A stretch of DNA of 64,000 nucleotides from Paucidesulfovibrio longus DSM 6739 (GTDB taxonomy: Bacteria > Desulfobacterota > Desulfovibrionia > Desulfovibrionales > Desulfovibrionaceae), in NCBI RefSeq assembly GCF_000420485.1, contig NZ_ATVA01000015.1, positions 310,001 to 374,000 of the forward strand. Reading direction: 5' to 3'. The number at the start of each line of letters is the position of its first letter. Positions within the stretch are counted from its first letter, which is position 1. A program made the translations under genes and the position numbers. The notes under the pieces are model-generated. The model was not told the DNA's origin. It searched no databases and saw only the letters and a list, made by a program, of their open reading frames with translations. Positions 1 to 8,803 of the stretch are shown here, piece after piece.

Positions 1-1395
1 GTCGAGGAAAAGGCAGATCCGCCTTTCCCGCTCCTCCTTGGGAACCTGCCGCTTCTGCGCCTCGAATATGGATTCGTCCAGCTTGTTGGGATTGGTGCAG
101 CGGACAGCGAGGCCCACGACGTCGTAGAAGCATTTTTCCAGCGTGACGACGGGCTTGCCGAACATGATGCCCTCCCAGCCCGCGGTTCCGTTGTCCGTGA
201 CGACCAGGGACGCGTTGGCGATGTAGGGATATTGCGAACCGAACGGATCGGCCAGGATGGTGCGTGGATAGCGCGAGACGGACTTGAGCCACCGGGTGAA
301 GCGCCTGCCGCCGTTGCCCTTGTGCTCGCGCACGAGCAGATCCAGTCCCAGAGGCAGCATGGAGCCCACGAACTTGATGCAATGCCGCTGGGTGTGCCAC
401 AGCGGAGCCCGGAAGTTCAACATCAGCTCCGGTTCCTTGTGCAGCGGAAGCAGGCAGTAGCTCATGCCCTTCAGCTCGTCCGGGCTGAAGGAACGGAAAT
501 ACTTGCGGTGGGCCATCTTGCACCAGAGGATGCGGTACATCTCCACGATCCGGGAAAAAACCGGAGCCAGGGGCGGGCCCTGAAACCCCTTCCGCACGTG
601 ACGGAGTTTCTCCCGAACTAGCTGCCAAGCCTGCGCCGGGGTGGAGGCAAGGCTCAGCCTGGCGAAATTCTTCCAGTTTTCGAGAATGTACGCGGAAGGC
701 GCTGGCGCGTTGAGAAAGGAATCAAGACGATTGCGGCCCGCGGTTCCGATCGCCTCGCCGGACTCCATTTTCTCTTCGTACCGTCTCTGCCCGCGCGTGT
801 TGTCCATGAGCAGATCGTCCGTCCAATAGATGCGCTTGGCTAGGCACTTGGAATTTCGGAGCGACAGGAACGGGATGCCCCGCAGCTCGCAGAGCAGGTA
901 CAGGGGGTGGATGGTGAAATCGCAGTTTGCCCGCCCCAGGACCACTTCCACGTCAAGAAGATCAAGCTGCTGCTCCCAGAAGGAAAAGCAACGCAGAACG
1001 ACCCGTTCGGCGTAGCTCGCATCCTTGCGGCAGAGTTGCTGCAACCGGGTATTGAACCAGTAGTATTCGTGCTCCGTCCAGGCACGGACCAGCTCGCGCT
1101 CGCCGGTCAGCAGAATGCGACCGAAGCTGCGGCCGCTCTTGCGTTCGCAATCCCTGACCAGCTCCCGCAGACGCTTTTCCTGCGCCGGGTCGGACTCCCA
1201 GGGCTGCGGCTGGAGAAAATCGAAATACGGAAGCTGCGAGGCTCCGGCCTTGAAGCAATGCCGATAATTGTATGCTTCGCTGTCGTGACAATACACCGTG
1301 ACTTTCGATCCGCGCTCCAGGGCGGCCCCGGCGATGGAGCGGAAATAGTATTGGTCGGGAATGGCGTTGAGGATGAGGACGTGGTCTGGCGTCAT
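1..1395 (-). CDS. Capsule-polysaccharide-synthesis-like protein, C-terminus cut by window edge
   Basis: The frame is open from an ATG at 1395 to the window edge (465 residues, no stop), so the C-terminus is missing. The N-terminus starts with a Rossmann-like strand (HVLILNAIPDQYYFRS). Near residues 400-420 is DNGTAGWEGIMFGKPVV, which resembles the sugar-nucleotide region of KpsS/LipB-type capsule synthesis proteins (GT-B fold): a 'TDNGTAGWE' turn followed by a hydrophobic strand. It is the last visible gene of a minus-strand run that builds pseudaminic acid, so a transferase or export-linked role for that sugar is a reasonable inference. The true substrate is unknown. There is a 67-bp gap to the gene upstream. 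Confidence 0.72.
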   Translation of the reverse strand, partial: MTPDHVLILNAIPDQYYFRSIAGAALERGSKVTVYCHDSEAYNYRHCFKAGASQLPYFDFLQPQPWESDPAQEKRLRELVRDCERKSGRSFGRILLTGERELVRAWTEHEYYWFNTRLQQLCRKDASYAERVVLRCFSFWEQQLDLLDVEVVLGRANCDFTIHPLYLLCELRGIPFLSLRNSKCLAKRIYWTDDLLMDNTRGQRRYEEKMESGEAIGTAGRNRLDSFLNAPAPSAYILENWKNFARLSLASTPAQAWQLVREKLRHVRKGFQGPPLAPVFSRIVEMYRILWCKMAHRKYFRSFSPDELKGMSYCLLPLHKEPELMLNFRAPLWHTQRHCIKFVGSMLPLGLDLLVREHKGNGGRRFTRWLKSVSRYPRTILADPFGSQYPYIANASLVVTDNGTAGWEGIMFGKPVVTLEKCFYDVVGLAVRCTNPNKLDESIFEAQKRQVPKEERERRICLFLD

Positions 1396-1462
1396 GTTGG
1401 ATTCCGTGAAAAGAGGTTATGCGAGGGCGAAACCGTGAGGCGCATCCGGCGCATGCGCTTTC

Positions 1463-3139
1463 TCAGTCAAGCAGATACCGTTTGAAGAACCGCGTGTCGT
1501 CGGCCAGCCGGACGCTCTCCTCGATGGCCGAACGCAGGGCGTCCCAATCCAGCTGCACACGGTTGTCCGGCGCCGCTCCCGCAGGGACGATGGGGCACCG
1601 GCCCTCCAAGAGGCTGCGGGCGGAGCCGACAAAGGAATCTTCGCCGAAATCGATGAATACCGCAGGCTTGTTCGAGCGCATGGTAATATTGAAGGTCGAT
1701 GTCCTCAAGCAGGAAAAGAGGATCACGTCCGCGCTCTCGACCACCTGCTCGAAGCGCCTGTTCTCGTTGTGAGCGCCGATCACGGATTCGAACTCCATCG
1801 GCGCGCGTGCCCGGCTTTCGGGATGCTCCTTGAAGATGGCTTCGTAGCCCCATTCGCGCAACCGGGCGAGCAGTCTCGCCTGGAAATCCACGGCCACCAC
1901 GTCGGATTGCAGGGGATAGACCCTGCTTTCCTCGCCGATGTAGAACACGCCGACCAGCATGACGCTGCGAACCTGCTCCCTCGGAGCAAAGGACGCAAAG
2001 GCGGCACCGGCGTCCTTGCCTTCGGGCCAGGGTACGGAAGCGATCCGGGGCGCATGCTTGGAGAAGCTCCGCCAAGCGTCGAGCTGCCCGGCGAGCAGGT
2101 CGCGCTGCCGCTTCGTGTAGGTCATGAACACGTCGCACTCGAAAAATTCGTTGAGGCAGAAGCACTCCTCCCACCGCAGATAGGAATCCCCCAGGGCGTG
2201 GTCGTGTCCCGTGACCTCTCCGCCGCTGCCGCGCACGGCCAGACGCAGCATCCGATCCCAGATGTTCCCGCCGCTTCCGGTCCAAAGTCGCGAGGGCAGT
2301 TCGTGGGGCCTGGCGTCGAGCCGCGCGAGGTGTGCACCCACGAGGCGGCAGCCACGCTCCATCTCCCCGCGCAAATAGTCCCGGAGATAGCCGGGCAGCG
2401 GCTCGCCGCAGTCCTGAAACGTTGCGGCAACGAGATCGCAGGCTTCCTCCAACAAGTCCCGGGAAACAGCGACGCTCGCGGGCACAGATCCCACGGAGGC
2501 GAACCAGTGCTTGTGTTCCAGGTAGCCGACGTTTCTATCGCTCCCGGCGGCGTGCATGGAGATGATGTCGCTGCGCTTGGTGGTCACGACGCCGTCCCGA
2601 AGCAGGGCGCGCGAGGGACGCGCCGAGGAGATGCGCGGGAGATCCTGCTTCGGCAGCGCGGAAAAACACACGGCGTCCGGCGCGCTCGCGGTCTGGCGCT
2701 TCTTTCCCGTTCTGAAGAGCTTGCGGAAAATGCGCAGCGGATTCTTGAAGCGCGGCGCATCCCCATTCTTCGTGTTCGCCAGCACGGAGAAAAGAGGCGG
2801 CCCGTCTGGAGCGCGCCCCTGGAAAACGGCATCCCAAAGACGGAATCCCGCTCCGTAAGCCGGAATCCGGCCGGAAGCGTCAAGCCGCCGGGACAGCAGC
2901 ACGGCCTGATACAGCCCCATGCACTCGCTCAGCCAGAAGATGCTCAAGAGCCGCAGTTCCCGCGCTCCGGGTACGCCCTCCGCCGCAGCGCCGTCCAGCA
3001 TGGGCAGCAGCCGATGCAGCAAGGCGTCGCGGAAGGCGACCATTTCCGCCCGGCTGACCGGCCAGAAAAACGGCTCGACGCCTTCCGCGCCCGGAACGAT
3101 GCGCTCGATGCTCAGCGGCGCGGTCTGCTCCTGGGCCAT
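1463..3139 (-). CDS. Surface-polysaccharide biosynthesis protein, capsule-synthesis-like
   Basis: The protein is 558 residues from the ATG at 3139, which lies 2 bases after the pseI stop and fits translational coupling. A much longer open frame extends upstream but lies antisense-frame inside pseI and is not used. The C-terminal half has a GT-B-like pattern: SVMLVGVFYIGEESRVYPLQ, then a hydrophobic strand ending EAIFKEHPES, then VVESADVILFSCLRTSTFN and a final Pro-Ala-Val-Phe-Ile-Asp strand. This is reminiscent of capsule/LPS glycan transferases that recognise CMP-linked ketosugars. No conserved catalytic residue can be assigned with certainty. Its position directly after the Pse synthase suggests it uses or handles CMP-pseudaminic acid (inference). 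Confidence 0.65.
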   Translation of the reverse strand: MAQEQTAPLSIERIVPGAEGVEPFFWPVSRAEMVAFRDALLHRLLPMLDGAAAEGVPGARELRLLSIFWLSECMGLYQAVLLSRRLDASGRIPAYGAGFRLWDAVFQGRAPDGPPLFSVLANTKNGDAPRFKNPLRIFRKLFRTGKKRQTASAPDAVCFSALPKQDLPRISSARPSRALLRDGVVTTKRSDIISMHAAGSDRNVGYLEHKHWFASVGSVPASVAVSRDLLEEACDLVAATFQDCGEPLPGYLRDYLRGEMERGCRLVGAHLARLDARPHELPSRLWTGSGGNIWDRMLRLAVRGSGGEVTGHDHALGDSYLRWEECFCLNEFFECDVFMTYTKRQRDLLAGQLDAWRSFSKHAPRIASVPWPEGKDAGAAFASFAPREQVRSVMLVGVFYIGEESRVYPLQSDVVAVDFQARLLARLREWGYEAIFKEHPESRARAPMEFESVIGAHNENRRFEQVVESADVILFSCLRTSTFNITMRSNKPAVFIDFGEDSFVGSARSLLEGRCPIVPAGAAPDNRVQLDWDALRSAIEESVRLADDTRFFKRYLLD

Positions 3140-3141
3140 GC

Positions 3142-4197
3142 TCACTCGCCCGCTGCCAGATGGTCCCAGGCCAGCGGCGTTCCCATTTTCAGGTCGCGGC
3201 TCGCCTTCCTGCCAAGAACGGCCTCGTAGTGCCGGGTGTGCAGCCCATCGGCGGGCCGGACGGACCGCACGTTGTCCCTCGTGAACGGCTCGCCTGCCTT
3301 GATGTCCGCGCTGACGAACAGGGAGCGCCGAAAGGCCACGCTGGCCCGCTGGTTGTCGGTAAGCTCGTAGCAGACGCGGCCCAGAGCCTTTTCCGTGACG
3401 CGGATCGCCTCGACCATGGACCGGAACTCCTCCGGCTCCAGCGAGAACGAGGCGTCGGAGCCGCCGTCCGCCCGGCAGAGGGTGAAATGCTTTTCGATGA
3501 TTTGCGCGCCGATGGCCACGGCGGCTATCGGGGCCACGGGGCCGAGCGAATGGTCGGAAAGACCGGCGATGCAATCGAAGGTCTCGGCCAGATGCGGGAT
3601 GGTCAGCAGGTTTGTTTCCTCCACGGGAGCCGGATAGGCGCTGACGCACTTGAGAAGGGCGATTTCCGGGGTTCCGTTCGCGCGCAGGGTCCGCACCGCC
3701 TCTTCGATCTCACCCAGGGAGGCCATGCCCGTGGACATGATCACCGGCTTTCCCGTGGCCGCGATTTTCTTCAGCAGGATCAGATCCACCAATTCGAAGG
3801 AGGCGACCTTGAAGCAGGGCACGTTCATCTGTTCGAGAAAATCCACGCCGCTTTCGTCGATGGGCGTGGAAAAGCAGTCCAGCCCGTAATCCCCGGCAAT
3901 GGCGGCCAGCTTTTCATGCCACTCCCAGGGCATGTAGCTCTTCTGGTAGAGGCCGTGCAGGGTCTCGCCGTTCCAGACCGTGCCCTTGATGCGGAAATAT
4001 TCGTTGTCCGCCGGGAGAGTGAGCTTGTCGGCCGTATAGGTCTGGAGCTTGATGGCGTCGGCCCCGGCCTTGGCCATTTCATGGACGATCCGCTCCGCCC
4101 GCTCATACGACTGGAGGTGGTTGGCCGACATCTCGGCGATGACATACGTGGACTTTGCGCAACGATCTTTAAGCATCGGCATCGAAAGCATCTCCAT
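3142..4197 (-). CDS. pseI: Pseudaminic acid synthase
   Basis: PseI condenses 6-deoxy-AltdiNAc with phosphoenolpyruvate to give pseudaminic acid in the cytoplasm. The N-terminal NeuB TIM barrel is clear: YVIAEMSANHLQSYERA near residue 18, then AGADAIKLQTYTADKLTLP, CFSTPIDESGVDFLEQ and MSTGMASLGEIEEAV. A C-terminal SAF (antifreeze-like) domain follows (SLFVSADIKAGEPFTRDNVR). The 'YTADKLT' and 'EWHEKL' forms favour PseI over sialic acid NeuB. The length (351 aa) is normal. The start is uncertain: in-frame ATGs lie at 4197, 4191, 4182 and 4176, and a GGAG motif 9 bases upstream of 4182 favours that one. The 5' end overlaps the 3' end of the WbqC gene, so the two are probably coupled. Confidence 0.92.
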   Translation of the reverse strand: MEMLSMPMLKDRCAKSTYVIAEMSANHLQSYERAERIVHEMAKAGADAIKLQTYTADKLTLPADNEYFRIKGTVWNGETLHGLYQKSYMPWEWHEKLAAIAGDYGLDCFSTPIDESGVDFLEQMNVPCFKVASFELVDLILLKKIAATGKPVIMSTGMASLGEIEEAVRTLRANGTPEIALLKCVSAYPAPVEETNLLTIPHLAETFDCIAGLSDHSLGPVAPIAAVAIGAQIIEKHFTLCRADGGSDASFSLEPEEFRSMVEAIRVTEKALGRVCYELTDNQRASVAFRRSLFVSADIKAGEPFTRDNVRSVRPADGLHTRHYEAVLGRKASRDLKMGTPLAWDHLAAGE

Positions 4198-4906
4198 TGA
4201 GACATTTCAGGGCCAGGGGTTCGTTGATGTGACGAACGGTTTCCTCGTACCCGACGTTGAAAAGCATATCCCAGAAGCACATCCAGGGAACGAACGCTTC
4301 GGCGTTGAACTGGGGATATGCGAGCGGTTCGTAATGGTGAAACAGCAGCATCTCTTCGGGAAAGACCGCGTCGATCCCGTAATGAATGCCGTTGGCGCCG
4401 GAAATGTAATGACTCGCCCCCACGGCCTCGGCAATGGAATAGAGATGGGCGGGTCCGGTCTCCTCGTGGTCGATGTCCAGCGTGCTCGACCGCACGAGAT
4501 TCGGCTTGAACCCGAAGAACCCGCAAAGGGCCGTCAGGTAATCGACGATGACGTCCGCGTAGGGAGCGCCGTCCGGGCCGATGTCCCGCAGGACCGAGAA
4601 CAGGGAATCGAGCCATTCCTGGTTGAAGCAGGGGGCGTTCTTGTAGTGGGAGGCGATGCTGTTGTAGTGGTCCGCGACCCAGGCGTTGCCGGATATTTCG
4701 GCGTCCTGGATCATGGCCTTGCGCGAAGAGGAGATGGGCACGCTCAGCCAGCGCGGCCCTTTGGCCGTCAGGATCTTGTTCCGGTTTTCCACTCCGAGAT
4801 ACTGGCGCTGCACGTCGTCGAGGATGACGAAAAGATCGCTGTGGAGCAAGCGGCTGAGATAGCACGGGACTGGCAGGTAGCGTGGCTGGCTGATGATGAT
4901 TCGCAT
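4169..4906 (-). CDS. WbqC family protein
   Basis: The 245-residue protein shows the WbqC family opening MRIIISQPRYLPVPCYLSRL, then LHSDLFVILDDVQ, NRNKIL and LSVPIS, and later 'GASHYISGANG' and a YPQF-containing C-terminus. WbqC proteins occur in O-antigen and glycan loci; biochemical roles are poorly defined, with acyl/aminoacyl transfer onto sugars proposed for relatives. Its position between a PIG-L deacetylase and pseI suggests a role in modifying pseudaminic acid or its precursor (inference). It overlaps pseI by up to 29 bases and follows the deacetylase after 49 bases. Confidence 0.85.
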   Translation of the reverse strand: MRIIISQPRYLPVPCYLSRLLHSDLFVILDDVQRQYLGVENRNKILTAKGPRWLSVPISSSRKAMIQDAEISGNAWVADHYNSIASHYKNAPCFNQEWLDSLFSVLRDIGPDGAPYADVIVDYLTALCGFFGFKPNLVRSSTLDIDHEETGPAHLYSIAEAVGASHYISGANGIHYGIDAVFPEEMLLFHHYEPLAYPQFNAEAFVPWMCFWDMLFNVGYEETVRHINEPLALKCLNGDAFDADA

Positions 4907-4955
4907 TCAATACTCGCAATGGTGATGGGGGTGGTCCGGGTGCCGGGAGGCCGGG

Positions 4956-5663
4956 CTAGCGATACGCGACTCCCCGCAGGAACATGAAGGCCTCGGCGGC
5001 GGCGCAGCCGCACTGCGCCCCGCGCAGCCTAGCCTGGGCGCGAACGGCCTCGTAGCTTCGCGGATGGGGAAACGGACGCATCTCGGAGTCGTAGCATTCA
5101 AGCAGAGCCTGCTTGTCTTCAAGTTCCTCGGCGATGTCCACATAGCAGTTGGGCTGGAAAACCGAATCTCCGGGGACTCCATACTCGGTGCTGGACATAA
5201 CCTCAAATGAGAATATCTGCGGGATGCGCAGCGTCGGCAACGGCCGGAAAACCGTCAGGACGGCCCGCTGGGTCAGGACATGGTCGTTGTTGAGGTCGCC
5301 GACGTGCTGCGTGAAGACCAGGTCCGGCTCGAAGGGCAGAGCCCGCGCCTCGATCCACTGCACGATGTCCAGCAGGGCCACGGAGTCGAAACGGTTGTCC
5401 GGAAAGCACGCGCACTCCAGCCCGACCTCGTGCCGGGAAAAGCCGCGCAGCTTCTCCAGGAGCGTGGTCCGGTCTTTTTCCGCCTGCTGCCGCCCGCTCT
5501 CGGCGGGCGTGTCCGTCCTGGCGGTCGGGCCTTCGCCCAGCAACAGGATGTTCGCCTGTGCGCCTTCCTTGAAGGCCCGGACCAGCGTTCCGCCGCAGCC
5601 CAGGATTTCATCATCCGGATGCGCCGCGACCACGAGAATCTTCTTGTTCCGAAAATCGATCAT
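4956..5663 (-). CDS. PIG-L / LmbE family zinc deacetylase
   Basis: The 235-residue protein begins with the diagnostic AHPDDEILGCGGTL motif (metal-binding H-P-D-D) at about residue 14, and has a downstream 'VFTQHVGDLNNDHVLTQRA' segment carrying the second metal-ligand His. PIG-L enzymes remove N-acyl groups, typically from N-acetylglucosamine-like sugars. The ATG overlaps the stop of the PseG-PseH fusion by 4 bases (ATGA), so the two are translationally linked. In this setting it plausibly de-N-acetylates a Pse intermediate or a CMP-Pse derivative so that another acyl group can be installed; that function is inferred from position only. Confidence 0.9.
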   Translation of the reverse strand: MIDFRNKKILVVAAHPDDEILGCGGTLVRAFKEGAQANILLLGEGPTARTDTPAESGRQQAEKDRTTLLEKLRGFSRHEVGLECACFPDNRFDSVALLDIVQWIEARALPFEPDLVFTQHVGDLNNDHVLTQRAVLTVFRPLPTLRIPQIFSFEVMSSTEYGVPGDSVFQPNCYVDIAEELEDKQALLECYDSEMRPFPHPRSYEAVRAQARLRGAQCGCAAAEAFMFLRGVAYR

Positions 5664-7147
5664 TGCTCCACCTGCTGCAATTCAAACGACCAGACGTCCG
5701 CGGAACGATGAACCAACCGTTTCTTCCTGCGGAAGCCGACACTCAGGAACAGATTTTGGGACGGAAGGTTCTCCGCCTTGACGTATGCCAGAAAGGGCAG
5801 TCCGGGGGCAATCCTCGCGGCCAGGGCGCACCCCTTGCGGAGCATGTCCTTGCCGATTCCGCCTCCGCGCGATTCCGCGCCGACCGCGATGGTGATCATC
5901 AATCCGCCCTCGGCATGTTCAAAGCGAACGTATCCGCACGGCTGGCCTCCGCGTTCGGCAATGAGAAAGATGTCGTCCGATTCTAGAAACCTCGCAAACC
6001 AAGCCTGGTGCGTCTCAAAGGAGATGCGGCCGGGAGTGAAGGCCGTTTCGCGCACCAAGGGATCGTTGACCAGCTCGAACACGAAATGGACGTCGTCTTT
6101 CGTTGCCCGGCGCAAGGTCGGCTCCGGCGCGTCCCACCCGCGCATGGCCCGGCACAGGCGCTCCGCTCCCCGGCCGTCCACAAGGGCGGTCATGCGCCGG
6201 ACATGCTCCGCGAATAGGGACATGTCCGCCAAGGCGCTGTTGATCGCGGCCGGATCCTTTGGAAAACAAATTTCGTTCTCTTCGAGAAACCGCACATTGT
6301 CGCGCTGGTTGTCGGCTATGGAAAAGACCGCGAACGGAATTCCGAGATAGCACAATTCCCAGCACGTCGAACCGCCAGCCGTAATGCAGAAATCCGTATC
6401 CAGAAGCAGCTCGGCCATGTTTTCAACGTGGTCGAGGATCTCCACTTCGCCCGCAACAGCTTGGGCGGCCCGCTTCAAGGCGGCCTTGTCGCTTTCCCCC
6501 GCGACGACGCGCAGCGTATACCCGGCAAGGTCGAGGGAGCGGAGCCAGGCGATGGAATCCTGGAAGAAGGCCCCTGTATCGCTGCCTCCGAAAGTCGCCA
6601 GGATCACGTCCGCCGAGGTTTTTCCGGGGCTGGCGTCCCGGAGGGGCTTTGCTTCGAGAAATTCCGGGCGGATCAGGACGTAGCGATGCCCCAGGCACTT
6701 CCGGCCTATGGCCCCGGCGTAGCGAAACGTCTCCGCCGCGGTGTTCTGGTTGAAGAGAATGTCGGCTTCGTACTCGGGCAGATGATTGTTGTCGTCCACG
6801 ACAAGGGAGCGCCGTCCGTTCGCGCGGGCAGCATGATGATGGGCCGGTGTGAAATGGTAGCCGTCAAGAACGACCCAGGTCCGTTCGCCGTCCGACGGGA
6901 ATCCGGCCTCGACGGTTTCCAGCCTGTCTGCGAATTCCTCAGGAGAGATGCGGCAATGGGACCTGGACTCTTCCGCGGCGGAAAACCCGCTCCGCAGGAT
7001 GCGCTCCCGAACCCAGGGAATCGAAAGCCGCCCCAGAAAGACGACCTGCCCCCCCAGCGCCTTCCAGGAATGCGCCAGGGCAATGCAGCGCATGACATGC
7101 CCGGCACCGATCTCAGGCGTGGCATCGGCACAAATGATCAGCAGCAT
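5660..7147 (-). CDS. pseG: Fused UDP-sugar hydrolase PseG and GNAT acetyltransferase PseH
   Basis: Residues 1-340 are PseG (GT-B-type nucleotide-sugar hydrolase): ADATPEIGAGHVMRCIALA at the start, a 'WVVLDGYHF' segment, GGSDTG, and 'ITAGGSTCWELCYLGIPF' near residue 255. PseG removes UDP from UDP-2,4-diacetamido-2,4,6-trideoxy-altrose. Residues 345-495 form a GNAT domain (LRRATKDDVHFVFELVNDP, 'GYVRFEH', 'GGGIGKDMLRKG', 'YVKAENLPSQNLFLSVGF'), matching PseH, which acetylates the 4-amino group just before PseG acts. The two consecutive activities are therefore on one chain of 495 residues. The stop overlaps the downstream PIG-L start. Each domain call is strong; the direct coupling of steps is inferred. 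Confidence 0.9.
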   Translation of the reverse strand: MLLIICADATPEIGAGHVMRCIALAHSWKALGGQVVFLGRLSIPWVRERILRSGFSAAEESRSHCRISPEEFADRLETVEAGFPSDGERTWVVLDGYHFTPAHHHAARANGRRSLVVDDNNHLPEYEADILFNQNTAAETFRYAGAIGRKCLGHRYVLIRPEFLEAKPLRDASPGKTSADVILATFGGSDTGAFFQDSIAWLRSLDLAGYTLRVVAGESDKAALKRAAQAVAGEVEILDHVENMAELLLDTDFCITAGGSTCWELCYLGIPFAVFSIADNQRDNVRFLEENEICFPKDPAAINSALADMSLFAEHVRRMTALVDGRGAERLCRAMRGWDAPEPTLRRATKDDVHFVFELVNDPLVRETAFTPGRISFETHQAWFARFLESDDIFLIAERGGQPCGYVRFEHAEGGLMITIAVGAESRGGGIGKDMLRKGCALAARIAPGLPFLAYVKAENLPSQNLFLSVGFRRKKRLVHRSADVWSFELQQVEQ

Positions 7148-7234
7148 GGCATCCCTTGCAATGGTTTAGCGGCGGTTCGGCAATTCTGCGGCCTTGGCCG
7201 CGCGGCGGGGCTTCTCCTGCTTTCCCGGTTCGGG

Positions 7235-8803
7235 TCAGCGGCTCTCCCCTCGCAGCTCCCGTTCCAGCCGATCCCGCTCCGGACCGTCCGGTAGCCGCCG
7301 ACCGTACGTCGCGAGCGCGGAAGACATCGAGCCTTCGTCCGGCACGTCCACAAGAATCCCGTCGATTCCGTCCAGCGCGTTCACATAGGCGGCGCACAGC
7401 GCATGGCCGCCGGCATGGCTCCATTCTCCGCAGCGCGCCTCCCACCAGGATTTCCGGCCAACCGCGCCTTCTTCCCCGGTTCTGCCGTCGTCCCCGGCCA
7501 GCCAGACGTCGCACGCATGCACCCGAAGCGGCCTTTTCCGGCCAGCCTCGCGCAGACGGTCCAGGGCGGCATGGAAAAATTGCACATCCGGCAGGAACGG
7601 CACCTGCACGACGGAAATGGCCGGCTCCGCAAGCACCCGCAGAAGCTGCTCCGGAGTGCGGACCACGGCTCCGAGCGTCTCCAAACGCCCCGCGCGCTGC
7701 TGCTCGCAGAGCCGCTCGAAGATTTTGCCGTCCTGGGCGTCCAGCCAATCCGCCTCCTCCAGCAGCACGGTGTCGACCATGTCCCGCCGCAGCAGCATGC
7801 AGAGCCGGTACAGCAGCGCGTCCACCATGGCGGGCGCGCAGCCGTTGTCCAGCGCCGGATCGGCCAGCGCCTCGCGCAGCCCCAGCGAAGAGATGACCCT
7901 GAAATTGTCGCAGGAGAGCTTGCCGATGGTCTTGGCCGCCTTTTCGCGCGCCGCAGGCTTCGCGTTCCCGATCTGGACCTGCTGGATGCCGTTTTCCACG
8001 ACACCGGAATAGTAGGATCTGGTCGCGCCCGCTCCCGCGTCGTCGCCGACATCCGCATCCACGGTCCGCACGATCAGCTTTGCCGCCGAGTCCTCGGTCG
8101 TGACGAAGGAGGACTTCTCCGCCAGCATGCGCATCAATTCCTTGCAGGTGATGCCCAGGGGATCCTGAACATCGGCAAACACCCGGCATACCCGGATGTA
8201 GTCGTCCAGGTAGTCGATGGTGCAGCGCAACATGCTGGTCTTGAAATGCGAATACCCCCGAAAATACGCTACCCTGTAGTTTCTTTCGATGTAGGGCATG
8301 ACGTGTTCGCGGTCGTAGTCGCTCGTGGTCGTCTCGTTGGAGAGCCGCAGCAGCCCCAGCGTGGTGACCTCCGCCGCGATGCCCAGGGGCACGCCGTTCC
8401 CCGGATACACGGTCGTCATGAAGTCGCAACCGGCAGCGAGAAATTCGTCGAGCACGTCCTGGATGAATTCGCCGTCGGGAAAGACATTGTCCGCCGTGAT
8501 CCGGACCACGATCGTATCCGGGGCGCAGCCCTCCAGGGCCGAGACAAAGCGTTCGAGCACATCGTCCAGGCTGCCGCGATGGCAATCGACCCCATGTTCC
8601 GCAGCCACCGAGGCGAGCTGGTCGTCGCTGGCCTGGGTGGAGGTGACCAGACGGACCCTCAATCCGGTGTTCGCCGCCCGCTTGGCCCCCAAAACCGCCA
8701 CGGGAATGCCCCGTATGGGCAGCAGCACCTTGCCCGGAAGCCGGGAGGAATTGGTCCGCGCCTGAAGCAGGACCACGACGTTGGAGGACGCTACGCTAGG
8801 CAC
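7235..8803 (-). CDS. SpsF-type cytidylyltransferase fused to aldo/keto-reductase-like domain (probable PseF role)
   Basis: Residues 1-240 are a CTP_transf_3 / SpsF domain: VVVLLQARTNSSRLPGKVLL contains the nucleotide-binding R-x-x-S-x-R-L-P-G-K signature, followed by 'VRITADNVFPDG', 'DFMTTVYPGNGVP' and 'CTIDYLDDY'. This domain most likely makes CMP-pseudaminic acid, since no other PseF is visible. Residues 270-520 look like the second half of an aldo/keto reductase barrel (VDTVLLEEADWL, LGAVVRTPEQLL, 'ISVVQVPF'), but the usual G-x-A-x-x-Y-G catalytic Tyr region is absent, so it may be non-catalytic. Translation starts at GTG, overlapping the pseC stop. Confidence 0.82.
   Translation of the reverse strand: MPSVASSNVVVLLQARTNSSRLPGKVLLPIRGIPVAVLGAKRAANTGLRVRLVTSTQASDDQLASVAAEHGVDCHRGSLDDVLERFVSALEGCAPDTIVVRITADNVFPDGEFIQDVLDEFLAAGCDFMTTVYPGNGVPLGIAAEVTTLGLLRLSNETTTSDYDREHVMPYIERNYRVAYFRGYSHFKTSMLRCTIDYLDDYIRVCRVFADVQDPLGITCKELMRMLAEKSSFVTTEDSAAKLIVRTVDADVGDDAGAGATRSYYSGVVENGIQQVQIGNAKPAAREKAAKTIGKLSCDNFRVISSLGLREALADPALDNGCAPAMVDALLYRLCMLLRRDMVDTVLLEEADWLDAQDGKIFERLCEQQRAGRLETLGAVVRTPEQLLRVLAEPAISVVQVPFLPDVQFFHAALDRLREAGRKRPLRVHACDVWLAGDDGRTGEEGAVGRKSWWEARCGEWSHAGGHALCAAYVNALDGIDGILVDVPDEGSMSSALATYGRRLPDGPERDRLERELRGESR

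Noticed and set aside
1769-3229. Long + strand open frame opposite the capsule-like and pseI genes
   Set aside because: High-GC antisense shadow. No family motifs, no ribosome site, and the minus-strand frame has clear protein features. The same applies to other long antisense frames such as 14077-16311 and 23875-26691.
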